From NCBI RefSeq assembly GCF_009649845.1, contig NZ_WJIE01000012.1, forward strand, positions 163,914 through 227,913: DNA of 64,000 nt. Reading direction: 5' to 3'. Position numbers and translations under genes: made by a program. Numbering within the stretch: position 1 is the stretch's first letter; each line of letters opens with the position of its first letter. Shown piece after piece: positions 35,240-44,243 of this stretch. Below the pieces are notes generated by a model. The model was not told the DNA's origin. It searched no databases and saw only the letters and a list, made by a program, of their open reading frames with translations. The DNA is from Polyangium spumosum. Its GTDB lineage: Bacteria; Myxococcota_A; Polyangia; Polyangiales; Polyangiaceae.

Positions 35240-36742
35240 ATGGCGGACGATGTCTCGGCGGCGGGCAAGTATCTTCTGATTTCGGTGCCCGATTTCGCGA
35301 TCGATCCGGTCGGGCAGCCGGCCAGCATGGTACCGGCGGACCCGGAGGACGAATCCTCGGAGCTCATTCCGGCCGGAGATCGCCGCGGCCAGACGATGAG
35401 CTCGTTCCTGCGGCTCGGCGCGTTCCACGAGCAACCGGAAAAGGATGCGGCGGCAAAACGCGCGAACGAGCTCGCCAGGGTGGCGCTCGCCGTCTCGTCG
35501 GGACAGGGCGGCCCCGCCACGCTTCCTTTCGGGGCCGAGATCGTCACGGACAATACGGGCGTCGGGTCTTACGAGGAGAAGGACGGGAGCGTCACGGATC
35601 GAGGCGTTTTCCTCGATGATCAGCGCATCGGCGACCCGCCGACGGGCCCGAAGGACCGCGAGAATCAATCGCGCCTCAAGGCCGACCGCCTGGAGCAGAG
35701 CGCGGCGCTGCTCACGCGCGGCGGCTGGTGGGATCATACCGACGGCAACCGCATCTCGACGACCTACGGCGACAAGGTCGAGGTGATTCGCGGCAACTAC
35801 AAGATGGTCGTCATGAGCCGCCAGGACAACCCCGAGGGCGCGGGCGGCCTCGACCTCTCCGGCGGTCACCTCCAGGATCTCGGCCCTGCCTCGATGCCCG
35901 GCGCGAGCGTGCGTGTCGAGTTCCGGGCCGGCCTGTACGGGCAACGCGGCACCTGGCACCTCGAGAACACCACGAACAACTTCTGCCAGACCAGCGATTA
36001 CGCCGGCGACTTCTACGAGCATTGGTACGGCAACTACAAGCACGCCATCGTGGGCTCCGAGAGCCCGGTGGAGTGGCACGAGCAGCTCGAAAAACCCTAC
36101 AACAACCCCGAGATCCTCGAGAAGACCTGGGCGAGCAAGATCGAGAGTTACACGGGCAGCTCGGCGTGGCGTATCCCCTCGATCACCGAGGAGACGTACG
36201 CGACGAGGACGAGCTCGACGACCGACGTCTCGGAGAGCATCAGCGAGTCCACGTTTTGCGACGGCACGATCACCTCGAAGACGGGCCGCATCGACCGGCC
36301 CGTGCCCGCCATGCACGAGGAGACGTACGCGGTCGCGTCGAACAGCGTCACCAACGTCGTCACGTCGAACGCGTTGACGAACGTCGGCGCGCAGATGGAC
36401 ACGACGATCGCGGGCACGATCGGCGGCCTCACGATCGTGGGAGCGCAAGCCGACGCGACCATCGCCGGTCTGCAGGAAGAGCTCTTGATCTGCGCGCACC
36501 ACGGCAGCCTCGAGATCGCCTTGCACAACACCGATATTTTCCTCGGCACCAAGCTCACGTTCCAGATCGGCCCGGAGTGGGAGTACAAATACCCCGATAC
36601 GAAGACGCTCAAGCTCAAGGGCCTGACGACGGCGCTCGATAACATCGTGACGACCGTGAAGACCGTTCACGCGGCGATCAAGCTGACGCACATGGCCCTG
36701 ACGCACCAGTACGTCGGCATGGCGATTTTCATGGGGATGTAG
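35240..36742 (+). CDS. T6SS spike-associated protein of unknown family (500 aa)
   Basis: 500 aa, no signal peptide; well-placed Shine-Dalgarno (TAGGAGG) about 10 bp before the ATG. The N-terminal 150 residues are charged. The middle reads NRISTTYGDKVEVIRGNYKMVVM, a pattern seen in VgrG-like tails. The C-terminal third consists of beta-rich TTIAGTIGGLTIVGAQAD-type units and ends in hydrophobic helices (TVKTVHAAIKLTHMAL). Together with the tail-less VgrG upstream, it may supply the missing spike extension in trans. No named family is recognised. Confidence 0.65.
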   Translation: MADDVSAAGKYLLISVPDFAIDPVGQPASMVPADPEDESSELIPAGDRRGQTMSSFLRLGAFHEQPEKDAAAKRANELARVALAVSSGQGGPATLPFGAEIVTDNTGVGSYEEKDGSVTDRGVFLDDQRIGDPPTGPKDRENQSRLKADRLEQSAALLTRGGWWDHTDGNRISTTYGDKVEVIRGNYKMVVMSRQDNPEGAGGLDLSGGHLQDLGPASMPGASVRVEFRAGLYGQRGTWHLENTTNNFCQTSDYAGDFYEHWYGNYKHAIVGSESPVEWHEQLEKPYNNPEILEKTWASKIESYTGSSAWRIPSITEETYATRTSSTTDVSESISESTFCDGTITSKTGRIDRPVPAMHEETYAVASNSVTNVVTSNALTNVGAQMDTTIAGTIGGLTIVGAQADATIAGLQEELLICAHHGSLEIALHNTDIFLGTKLTFQIGPEWEYKYPDTKTLKLKGLTTALDNIVTTVKTVHAAIKLTHMALTHQYVGMAIFMGM

Positions 36743-36752
36743 GCGCAGCTTC

Positions 36753-39170
36753 ATGCTCCGCAAGAACCTCACCCCCTTCCTCGTCGGGACGAAGCTCACC
36801 TCGCGGCGCCCGCCGCAGCCCGAGATGACCGTCGTCGTCCGCGCGACGTACACGATCGGCCCCGGCGGCGCGCTCACGGTCGTCGAGCAGGCGACCGAAC
36901 AGCGGTTTTTGTCGGGCGAGACGTTCACGGAGGGCGAAGAGGAGGTCTTCCCGAGCGATTTTGCCGATTACAAGCTGAACGCCGAGGTCTTCCTCAAGGG
37001 CCATTGCCGCGCCGCGGGCGGCGTCCCGCTCACCGAATGCCTCGTCCGGTTCGGCGTCGGCGCCTGGTCGAAGACGTTGCGGGTCGTCGGGCGGCGCGCC
37101 TGGTCCGACAAACTGCCGGGCGCCGTCCCCTCGACCCCGCTCGGCTTCACGAAGATGCCCCTCACCTGGGCGAACGCCTTCGGCGGGGTGGATTTCCCGG
37201 ACAACCCCGCTGGAAAGGGCCTCGGCGACGAGCTGCCGAACGTGGAATACCCGGACCAACCCATCCGGAGCCGCGGCGATCGCCCCGCCCCGGCCGGGTT
37301 TGGCCCGATCAGCGTCATGTGGCCCGCCCGCGCGGGCAAGGTCGGCAAGGAGTACGGGAAGGCCTGGCAGGACAAACGCGCGCCGTTCTACGCCGAAGAT
37401 TTCGACTGGAAGTATTTCCACGCCGCGCCCCCGGATCAGCAGCTCCCCGGGTATCTGCGTGGCGACGAGGAGCTCCTCTTCCAGAACCTCCACGAGACGG
37501 AGCCCACGCTGCGCGCGCGCCTGCCCGGCACGCGCGTCCGCGTCTTCGTGCACGACGACGCCGGCCGCCTCCGCGAGGTCCCGATGTCGCTCGACACCTT
37601 GCTCGCCGACCTCGATCGCGGCGTCCTCGAATTGACGTTCCGCGGCGTCGTCGAGGTGCGCGAGCACGATTTCGAGGACGTTCGCACGATGCTCGTCGCC
37701 TCGGAAGAGCTCGGGGCGAGACCATTGCCCGAGGCCCATTACCGGGACATCCTGCTCGCCTTCGAGAAGGACCCGGTCGGGCTCGCCGCGGTCATGCCGC
37801 CCGGGTTCGACGAGGTCATCGCCCGCGCGGAGGCCGAGCGGCGCGGCGCGCCTCCTCCCCTGCGCGCGGATCTCGACCCCATTTCGGCGAAGATCGATCA
37901 GAAGCTCGGCGCGTTTGGCGCGGCGGCCGTCGCGGAGGTCGGCAAATCGATCGCGGGCGCGCGGGAGAAGGCCAAGGGACATCGCGACATCGAGCCCGAC
38001 CTCGCGAAGAGCGCGCAGTCGTTCGACGATACGCCGCCCGCGATGATGATCCGCAAGCCCGGCGTCCGGCCGCCGCTCGGCTTGCGCAAGGTCATGCGGG
38101 GCGTGATCGAGGAGATCGAGCGCGTCAGGAAGGGCCTCGCGGACAAGGACATCCCGGCCGACGAGCGCGCGAAGATCGCCACGAAGGTCGCCGAGCTCGA
38201 GGCCATCCCCCACGATCCTCGCTTGCAAGAGCTCGATCCCGCCTACCGCCCGCCCACCGAACCCATTTCGACGGACGAACCCGGGCCGGGGCGGGATCTC
38301 TCGGAGCACGACCTCACGGGGCGGGATCTGCGGGGCCTCGATCTACGCGGCGCGAACCTCGAAGGCGCCATTCTCACGCGCGCCGACCTCTCCGGCGCCG
38401 ACCTCTCCGGGGCGAACCTGCGCGACGCCGTGCTCTTCAAGACGAACCTCGAGGGCGCGCGCCTCGTCTCCGCGGACCTCCGACGCGCGAACCTCGCCCG
38501 TGTCCGCGCGAAAAACGCCGATTTCTCCCGCGCGTCCCTCGAGACGGCCTTCTTCGAGGACGCCGACCTCGAAGGCGCCACGCTCGCGCAGGCGAGCGCG
38601 CCTTATACGATCTTCACCCGGACGAACCTCGCCGGCGCCCGCGCCGAGCGCGCCGAGTTCGATTACGCCGATTTCAGCGAGGCCACCCTCGAGAACGCCT
38701 CCTTCGAGCGCGCCTCGTTCGTCTCGGCGCTCCTCTCGCGCATCCGCGGGCGGAAATCGCGCTTTGTGGGCGCCAAGCTCTCGGGCGCGAGCTTCCACGA
38801 CGCGCACCTCGTGCTCGCCTCGCTCGCGGACGCCACCGGCGAGAAGGTCCTCCTCGAAGGCGCGAACCTCGAAGACGCCGACCTCTCCCACGCCGATCTC
38901 CCGGGCTCGTTCTTCAATCGCGTCTCCGCGTTCGCGGCCTCGTTCGTCCGGGCGAACCTCCCGGGGGCCCGCTTCTACAAGGCCAAGCTCGAGGGCGTGG
39001 ACGCGACGCAAGCCAATTTCTTCCAGGCCGACTTCTCGAGGGCGCTCGTGAGCCGGACGAAGTTCGTGAAGGCAAACCTCTACGAGGCGAATTTCACCGC
39101 GGCGCAAGGCAAAGACGCCGATTTCAACGGCGCCAACCTGAAGCGCTCCACCCTGGAGCGTGGCGCGTGA
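36753..39170 (+). CDS. DUF2169 protein fused to pentapeptide repeats
   Basis: 805 aa. Residues about 10-330 are DUF2169 (ATYTIGPGGALTVVEQ, GFGPISVMWPARAGKVG, YFHAAPPDQQLPGYLRGDEELLFQNLHE). A helical linker follows. From about residue 519 to the end, pentapeptide repeats of the A(D/N)LxG type form a right-handed quadrilateral beta-helix of roughly 55 units. DUF2169 is an adaptor-type T6SS domain; pentapeptide helices are elongated protein-binding or DNA-mimic rods. The stop overlaps the GTG of the next pentapeptide gene (GTGA), so the two are coupled and perhaps form one complex. Confidence 0.82.
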   Translation: MLRKNLTPFLVGTKLTSRRPPQPEMTVVVRATYTIGPGGALTVVEQATEQRFLSGETFTEGEEEVFPSDFADYKLNAEVFLKGHCRAAGGVPLTECLVRFGVGAWSKTLRVVGRRAWSDKLPGAVPSTPLGFTKMPLTWANAFGGVDFPDNPAGKGLGDELPNVEYPDQPIRSRGDRPAPAGFGPISVMWPARAGKVGKEYGKAWQDKRAPFYAEDFDWKYFHAAPPDQQLPGYLRGDEELLFQNLHETEPTLRARLPGTRVRVFVHDDAGRLREVPMSLDTLLADLDRGVLELTFRGVVEVREHDFEDVRTMLVASEELGARPLPEAHYRDILLAFEKDPVGLAAVMPPGFDEVIARAEAERRGAPPPLRADLDPISAKIDQKLGAFGAAAVAEVGKSIAGAREKAKGHRDIEPDLAKSAQSFDDTPPAMMIRKPGVRPPLGLRKVMRGVIEEIERVRKGLADKDIPADERAKIATKVAELEAIPHDPRLQELDPAYRPPTEPISTDEPGPGRDLSEHDLTGRDLRGLDLRGANLEGAILTRADLSGADLSGANLRDAVLFKTNLEGARLVSADLRRANLARVRAKNADFSRASLETAFFEDADLEGATLAQASAPYTIFTRTNLAGARAERAEFDYADFSEATLENASFERASFVSALLSRIRGRKSRFVGAKLSGASFHDAHLVLASLADATGEKVLLEGANLEDADLSHADLPGSFFNRVSAFAASFVRANLPGARFYKAKLEGVDATQANFFQADFSRALVSRTKFVKANLYEANFTAAQGKDADFNGANLKRSTLERGA

Positions 39171-40846
39171 GCCCGGCCGAGCTCGCCGCGCGCCTCCGAT
39201 CGGGCGAGAGCTTCGAGGGAAAGACCCTCGACGGCGTGGACCTGCGCGGGCAGGACCTCGGCGCCGCGAAGCTCGCGAAGGCCAAGCTCCGGGGCGTCCG
39301 GCTCGACGGCGCGTCTCTGCGGGGCGCGAACCTCGAAGAGGCCGAGCTGCTCGACACGTCGCTCGAACGCGCGGACCTCGAAGGGGCGATCCTCCGAAAC
39401 GCCAAGATGCTCCGCGTGAGCCTCGCGGACGCGAACCTCGCGACGGCCGACCTCCGCCGCGTGATCATGCCGCGGGCAAACCTCTCGCGGGCCCGGCTGA
39501 AGGGCGCGGATCTCTCGGAGGCCGTGCTCGAAGGCGCGGACCTCTCCGGCGCGGATCTCGAACGCGCGACCCTGCATCGAACTGCTCTCCTCGGCGCGAA
39601 CCTCACGGGCGCGAACCTCCGCGGCGCCCGCCTCGAGCAGACGGTCCTCTCGCGCGCCCGGCTCGTCCGGGCAAACCTCGAAGGCGCGACGCTCGACGTC
39701 GTGCTTTTCCACGAGGCCGATCTGCGCGGCGCGACGCTGCCGAAGCAGCTCGGAAAATGCCAGCTCGACCGGGCGATCCTCAGCAAGCTCGATCGCAATC
39801 GCGACGACGGGACCGTCCTCCCGGCAGAGGACGGCGAGGCCGAGCGCGCGGATCTCGCCGGCCGGGACCTCTTCTTTGCGTCGTTGCGCGGCGTCTGCCT
39901 GAAGGACGCGCGCCTCTCGGGGGCGAACCTCGAAATGGCGGACCTCTCGGGTTGTGATCTCACGGGCGCAGACCTCGCGGGCGCGAACCTGAAGCGCGCG
40001 ATCTTGACGGGCGCGAAGCTCGTCCTCGTCAACCTCTCGGGGCAGGACCTCGAAATGACCATGCTGAGCGAGGCCGACCTCTCCGGCGCGAGCCTCGAAG
40101 GCGCGCGGCTCGTGATGACCCGGCTCGACCGGTCGATCCTCGCCGGCACGGTCCTCTCGCACGCGTTCCTGTGGGGCGCGAGCCTCGAAGGCGCGAGCCT
40201 CGAAGGCGCGAAGATCGAGCGGACCACGTTCAAGACCGTCGACTTCGGCGGCATGGACCTCCGCAACCTGCGCCTCGCCGGCCTCTCGATGCACCGCTGC
40301 TCGTTTGTCAAGGCCAACCTCCGCGGGATGAACCTCTCCGGCTGCGATTTCACGCACGCCGATTTCACGGACGCGGATCTCTCGGGCGCGAAGCTCACGA
40401 ACGCCACGGCCACGCAGGCCTGCTTCATGCGTGCGCGGCTGGAGACGGCCGATCTCTCGGGCGCGCAGGCGAAAGGCGCGTTTTTCGGGGACGCGGCGGC
40501 CGCGGGGGCGCGTTTTTCGGGCGCGCGGCTCCGGCACGCGACGTTCACCGGGGCGGAGGCGGGCTTCGCCCACCTCGGCGGCGCGGACCTGCGCGAGACG
40601 CTCTGGGTGCGGGCGAAGGTGAAGGGCGCGATCTTCGGCGGGGCGAAGCTCGGATACGCGGACCTCTCGCACGCCGACGTCCGCGAGGCCGACCTCTCGA
40701 ATACGGACCTCTCGCACGCCAATTTGCACAATGTCCGGGACACGGGCGCGCTGTTCGTCGGGGCGAACCTGCTCGGCGTCCGCCGCACGGATCTCGACCG
40801 GCTCGAAGCGGAAGCGTACCGGCCGCCGCCGCGGGAACACACGTAG
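39167..40846 (+). CDS. Pentapeptide-repeat protein
   Basis: 559 aa from a GTG start that overlaps the upstream stop. Almost the whole protein (about 15-545) is A(D/N)LxG pentapeptide repeats, interrupted once near residues 205-230 by a non-repeat loop (SKLDRNRDDGTVLPAEDGE). It should fold as a very long right-handed beta-helix. The much longer frame upstream (from 37004) is a shadow of the previous gene. Pentapeptide proteins occur in other T6SS tip loci together with DUF2169, DUF3540 and DUF4150. No enzymatic motif is visible, so a scaffold or carrier role fits best. Confidence 0.82.
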   Translation: MSPAELAARLRSGESFEGKTLDGVDLRGQDLGAAKLAKAKLRGVRLDGASLRGANLEEAELLDTSLERADLEGAILRNAKMLRVSLADANLATADLRRVIMPRANLSRARLKGADLSEAVLEGADLSGADLERATLHRTALLGANLTGANLRGARLEQTVLSRARLVRANLEGATLDVVLFHEADLRGATLPKQLGKCQLDRAILSKLDRNRDDGTVLPAEDGEAERADLAGRDLFFASLRGVCLKDARLSGANLEMADLSGCDLTGADLAGANLKRAILTGAKLVLVNLSGQDLEMTMLSEADLSGASLEGARLVMTRLDRSILAGTVLSHAFLWGASLEGASLEGAKIERTTFKTVDFGGMDLRNLRLAGLSMHRCSFVKANLRGMNLSGCDFTHADFTDADLSGAKLTNATATQACFMRARLETADLSGAQAKGAFFGDAAAAGARFSGARLRHATFTGAEAGFAHLGGADLRETLWVRAKVKGAIFGGAKLGYADLSHADVREADLSNTDLSHANLHNVRDTGALFVGANLLGVRRTDLDRLEAEAYRPPPREHT

Positions 40847-40858
40847 AAGGAGGACACG

Positions 40859-41404
40859 ATGTCGAACGTGGCGCGATTGCGTTTCGAGGAATCCGCGGAC
40901 AGGGGCCTCTACCTCGGCCCGGCGACGGTCGCGGCCGCCCGCCCGGCCGAGATCGAGGTCGACCTCCCGCGAGGCGGCAAGGTCCACGCGCGCCTCGCCC
41001 TCGCGTACGCCTACGAGCCCACGCCGGGCGACGAGGTGCTCGTCATCGGCAACGAGGAGGGCCACTGGATCATCGGCGTCGTGCGCGGACAGGGCCCCGC
41101 GGTCCTGCATTTCCCCGCCGACGCCGAGCTGCGCGCCGCGGGCACGCTCCGGATCGCCGCGGATCGCGGCGTCGAGATCAGCTCCCCCGAGCTCGCCGTG
41201 ACCACGAAGAAGATCCGCATGATCGCCTCCGAGGTCGTCCACGCCTTCACCACGCTGCGCCAGCGCGTCACGGAGCTGCTCAGTGTGCAGGCCGGACAAA
41301 CGCACACGGTCGTCGAGGGATCGAGCCATTCGCAATCGAAGAGCGCGACGATCCTCACGGAAGAGAAGGTCTCCATCAACGGCAAGGAAGTCCACCTGGG
41401 CTAG
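40859..41404 (+). CDS. DUF3540-domain protein (T6SS tip-associated)
   Basis: 181 aa, AAGGAGG ribosome site just before the ATG. The N-terminal half looks like a small OB-like beta fold (GDEVLVIGNEEGHWIIGVV) and the C-terminal half has a short helix (VVHAFTTLRQRVTELLSV) followed by repeated strands. This matches DUF3540, a family of unknown function that co-occurs with DUF2169, pentapeptide and DUF4150 genes. A baseplate-like connector between spike and effector is possible but inferred. Confidence 0.75.
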   Translation: MSNVARLRFEESADRGLYLGPATVAAARPAEIEVDLPRGGKVHARLALAYAYEPTPGDEVLVIGNEEGHWIIGVVRGQGPAVLHFPADAELRAAGTLRIAADRGVEISSPELAVTTKKIRMIASEVVHAFTTLRQRVTELLSVQAGQTHTVVEGSSHSQSKSATILTEEKVSINGKEVHLG

Positions 41405-41413
41405 GAGGCGATC

Positions 41414-42472
41414 ATGCTCCCCGCATCGAACCGCGGCGTCGGGATGAATCTCGGGTTTCCGGATGTCTGCCTCACGCCCACGCCCGTCGGCCCCGTCCCC
41501 ATCCCGTATCCCAACATCGCGATGAACGCCCAGGCCTCGGTGTTCTCGCCGATCGTCAAGGTCTCGGGCGTCCACGCGCTGAACCTCGGGTCGATGATCG
41601 CCATGACCTCGGGCGACGAGCCGGGCACGGCGCACTGGACCGTGAAGGGCCCGGGCAAGTACGTCATGGGCAATCCGATCGTCTTCGTCGACAAGATGCC
41701 CGCCATCAACCTCACCTGCCCGACGATCGGCAACACCGGGAACAACGCCCTCGGCGCGGTCGTCGTCCCGAGCGCCGTGAACGTGTTTTACACGTACGCA
41801 CATTCCCCCGTCGCCGCCGCGCCGGACGCCGTCTCGTCGGCGCGCGCCGCCGCCCTCGGCGACGCCATCCTCGGCCGCACGAGCGCGGCGCCCCTCACGG
41901 CCGAGAAGCTCGACGATTCGGTCGGCTACGTGCGGGTCGCGCTCGTCACCACGGACATCACGAGCCGCTTCCACGTGGCGGCGCGTCGGCTCGAAGCCGC
42001 AGGCGCGCGGGCGCTCGTCCTCGACCTCACGGGTTGTCCGGGCGGGGACCTCGACGCCGTGATCACGTGGGCGGCGTCATTCCTCGACGAGGGCGCGGAG
42101 ATCGTCCGGATCGAGGACGGCGAAGGGGACGAGCTCGTCCGCCGCGCCGAGCTGCCGGCGGCGTACACGATGCCGCTCGTCGTGCTCGTCGACGGCGGGA
42201 CTGGCTCGGCCGCGGAGGTCCTCGCCGCGTGCCTGAAGGCCCACGGTCGCGCGTCGATCCTCGGCAGGCGAACCCACGGAAAGGGCAGCGCGCAGCGCCT
42301 CGTCCCGGCCGCGGAGGATTCGTTCGATTATCGCACGGCCGCGTGTTGCTCCGGGCCGGGCGGGGCCCCGATCGACGGGGTCGGCGTCGAGCCCGATATC
42401 GCGCTCGAAGGCGAATTCGGCCCCGCTTGGCTCGCGGCCGCGTGTGACGCGGCCCGCGCCCGTTCGTCCTGA
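41414..42472 (+). CDS. PAAR-like (DUF4150) protein fused to an S41-type serine protease domain
   Basis: 352 aa. Residues about 5-130 match DUF4150/PAAR-like tips (NLGFPDVCLTPTPVGPVPIPYPNIA and GMNP-like TCPTIGNTGNNALG). Residues about 165-332 match the C-terminal processing peptidase (S41) catalytic core: LVLDLTGCPGGDL, VVLVDGGTGSAAEVLAA with Ser265 as nucleophile, RTHGKGSAQ with Lys290 as general base, and GVGVEPDIAL. No PDZ domain is present. It is the last gene of the plus-strand cluster and stops exactly where the convergent DUF2169 gene ends. The likely role is a spike-borne protease delivered to a target cell. No immunity gene is recognised. Confidence 0.8.
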   Translation: MLPASNRGVGMNLGFPDVCLTPTPVGPVPIPYPNIAMNAQASVFSPIVKVSGVHALNLGSMIAMTSGDEPGTAHWTVKGPGKYVMGNPIVFVDKMPAINLTCPTIGNTGNNALGAVVVPSAVNVFYTYAHSPVAAAPDAVSSARAAALGDAILGRTSAAPLTAEKLDDSVGYVRVALVTTDITSRFHVAARRLEAAGARALVLDLTGCPGGDLDAVITWAASFLDEGAEIVRIEDGEGDELVRRAELPAAYTMPLVVLVDGGTGSAAEVLAACLKAHGRASILGRRTHGKGSAQRLVPAAEDSFDYRTAACCSGPGGAPIDGVGVEPDIALEGEFGPAWLAAACDAARARSS

Positions 42473-44116
42473 CTAACTCTTCTTCTTCGGCGGGCCGAAC
42501 CCACCATAAAGCGATTTGTTGACCGCCGGCTTCGGCGGCATCCGCGGCGGCGGCGGCTTCGGGACCTCGACCTTCGGCGCCGCAGGGGCGCTCGCCCAGG
42601 GGTCGGTCTTCACGGGGCGCGGCGGCAGAGGCGGGGGCGCCGCGGCCGCGGGCTCTTTCGGCGGGGCCGGCGCCGGGTTTGGCGGGGCCACGGGCGGCGG
42701 GGGCGGCGGCTCCTCGACCACCTCGACGAAATCGAGATCGAACGTGAGGGAGAGGGCGCGCGTCGCCTCCTCGACGATCGGCGCCGGAGCGGCTTCGACG
42801 GGGACGTTGGACCAGGGCGCGCCCGGAATGGGCGCCCCCGGGGACGAGGGCGAAGGGGCCTTGGGCCCGCCGGCAAACGGGATGGCCGGCTTCTGCTGCG
42901 CGACCACCGCCGCGTCCCCGTCGAGGGCGTACGTCCCTTCCATCGGGTTTTCGCGGTCGGGCTTCTGCGCGAACGGCACGACCTCGTGCGGGCCCTTCGT
43001 CGCGTCTTCGAGCACCATCGTCGAGTCGTGTCCGCCTCGCGTCCACGTATCGCTGCGGGCCGTGGTCGTGGCCAGATCGTCGATCGTGATGTGCACGGGC
43101 CCTCCTTTTTTTTGCGCGAGCGCCGGCGGCGGGGTCAAGAGGTGCGCGAGGGGGCGGCCCTCGGTCTCGATTCCGCCGACGATCCGCAGCGTCCCGAGGG
43201 CCCGCTCGTCGTCGAGGGGCACGACGGCGCGACAGACGAGCGAGCAGCGCAGCGTATCGGCGTCGATCCGCAGGATATCGGAGCGGAGCGGGATCGTGCG
43301 GGCGGCCTCGGGCGCGTCCGGCGCCAGGCCGAAGAGCGTCACGAGCCCACGCGCGGAGGGCAGGCGCGACGAGATACGGGTCTTCTCCGGGTGGAGCCCT
43401 TCGAGCACGATCCATTCATTGCCCACGAGCGACTCGATCTGCTGATCGGGCGGCGCGGCGTGGAAATAGGACCAATCGAAATCGGCCGGCAGATCGGGCA
43501 CGGGCTGATCGAGCGCCATCGGCGAGAGGGGGCCGAGCAGCGACTTGCGCTGCGAGAGCGCGCGCGAGATGGGCCCGAAGCCCGCGACGAGGCTCCCGTC
43601 GTTCGGGTACACGACGTTCGGCGGCGCGGAGCCGGGCGCCTTGCCCGTCCCGTGTGGGTTCGGCCGGAACCCGATGCCGCCGAGGGCGCGCTCGTACACG
43701 AGGGGCATCTTGTCGAAGGGCGTGATCTCGGCGCCCTTGCGCTCGCCATAGACGTGCAGCGTCTTGTCGAGCAGGGCCCGGCCGTGGAAGACGCCGAGGC
43801 GCACGATCTGCCGCGTCACGGTGGTCCCCGCGGGCGCGCAGGCGTGGCCCGAGAGCACCACGTCGACGCGCGGCAGGTGCGGCACGACGTCGCTCGTGGC
43901 GCGAATGCTGCGGGTCGGGTTGTCGCGGTGGTGCGCCTCGGCGCGGAAGAGGTCCTCCGGCGTGGTGGACGACATCGGCGCGTCGGGCACGAAGGTGAAC
44001 GTGGCCTTGAGCACGCACGTGAGGTGCAGCTTTCCGGCGTGGCGGAAGACGGTCGTTCCCCCCTTCGACGGTCCGACGGTCGTGATGGGGACGGGCCAGT
44101 GGGCAGCAAGGGCCAT
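42473..44116 (-). CDS. DUF2169-domain protein (third paralog)
   Basis: 547 aa starting MALAAHWPVP. DUF2169 signatures are GKLHLTCVLKATFTF, GFGPISRALSQRKSLLG, WSYFHAAPPDQQIESL and WIVLEGLHPEKTRISSRLPSARG. The C-terminal about 180 residues are Pro/Ala-rich and end in a basic stretch. The upstream in-frame ATG (44182) would add 22 residues with poor coding character. It converges with the PAAR-protease gene without an intervening base. As with its paralogs, an adaptor role for a PAAR-linked effector is the best inference, the PAAR-S41 protein being the nearest candidate partner. Confidence 0.78.
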   Translation of the reverse strand: MALAAHWPVPITTVGPSKGGTTVFRHAGKLHLTCVLKATFTFVPDAPMSSTTPEDLFRAEAHHRDNPTRSIRATSDVVPHLPRVDVVLSGHACAPAGTTVTRQIVRLGVFHGRALLDKTLHVYGERKGAEITPFDKMPLVYERALGGIGFRPNPHGTGKAPGSAPPNVVYPNDGSLVAGFGPISRALSQRKSLLGPLSPMALDQPVPDLPADFDWSYFHAAPPDQQIESLVGNEWIVLEGLHPEKTRISSRLPSARGLVTLFGLAPDAPEAARTIPLRSDILRIDADTLRCSLVCRAVVPLDDERALGTLRIVGGIETEGRPLAHLLTPPPALAQKKGGPVHITIDDLATTTARSDTWTRGGHDSTMVLEDATKGPHEVVPFAQKPDRENPMEGTYALDGDAAVVAQQKPAIPFAGGPKAPSPSSPGAPIPGAPWSNVPVEAAPAPIVEEATRALSLTFDLDFVEVVEEPPPPPPVAPPNPAPAPPKEPAAAAPPPLPPRPVKTDPWASAPAAPKVEVPKPPPPRMPPKPAVNKSLYGGFGPPKKKS

Positions 44117-44243
44117 CGGGCGGCAGCGTACCACGAGCCTGGCCGTGCGCGCGAGGGTTCCCCCGGACTTGTGCCCCGCCAAGCCCTTCCGCTAAGCTCC
44201 GCGCCCGCCGGCAGGACGCCGGCAAGAACACCTGGAAGAAGCC

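Noticed and set aside
37004..39166. Upstream extension of the pentapeptide gene
   Set aside because: It overlaps the DUF2169-pentapeptide gene in another frame and is Arg-rich; the real start is the GTG at 39167 overlapping the upstream stop.
38310..40800. Dense repeats of the type GGCGCGAACCTCG that might suggest a CRISPR or satellite array
   Set aside because: They are codon-phased pentapeptide-repeat coding sequence with no regular spacer-repeat structure.
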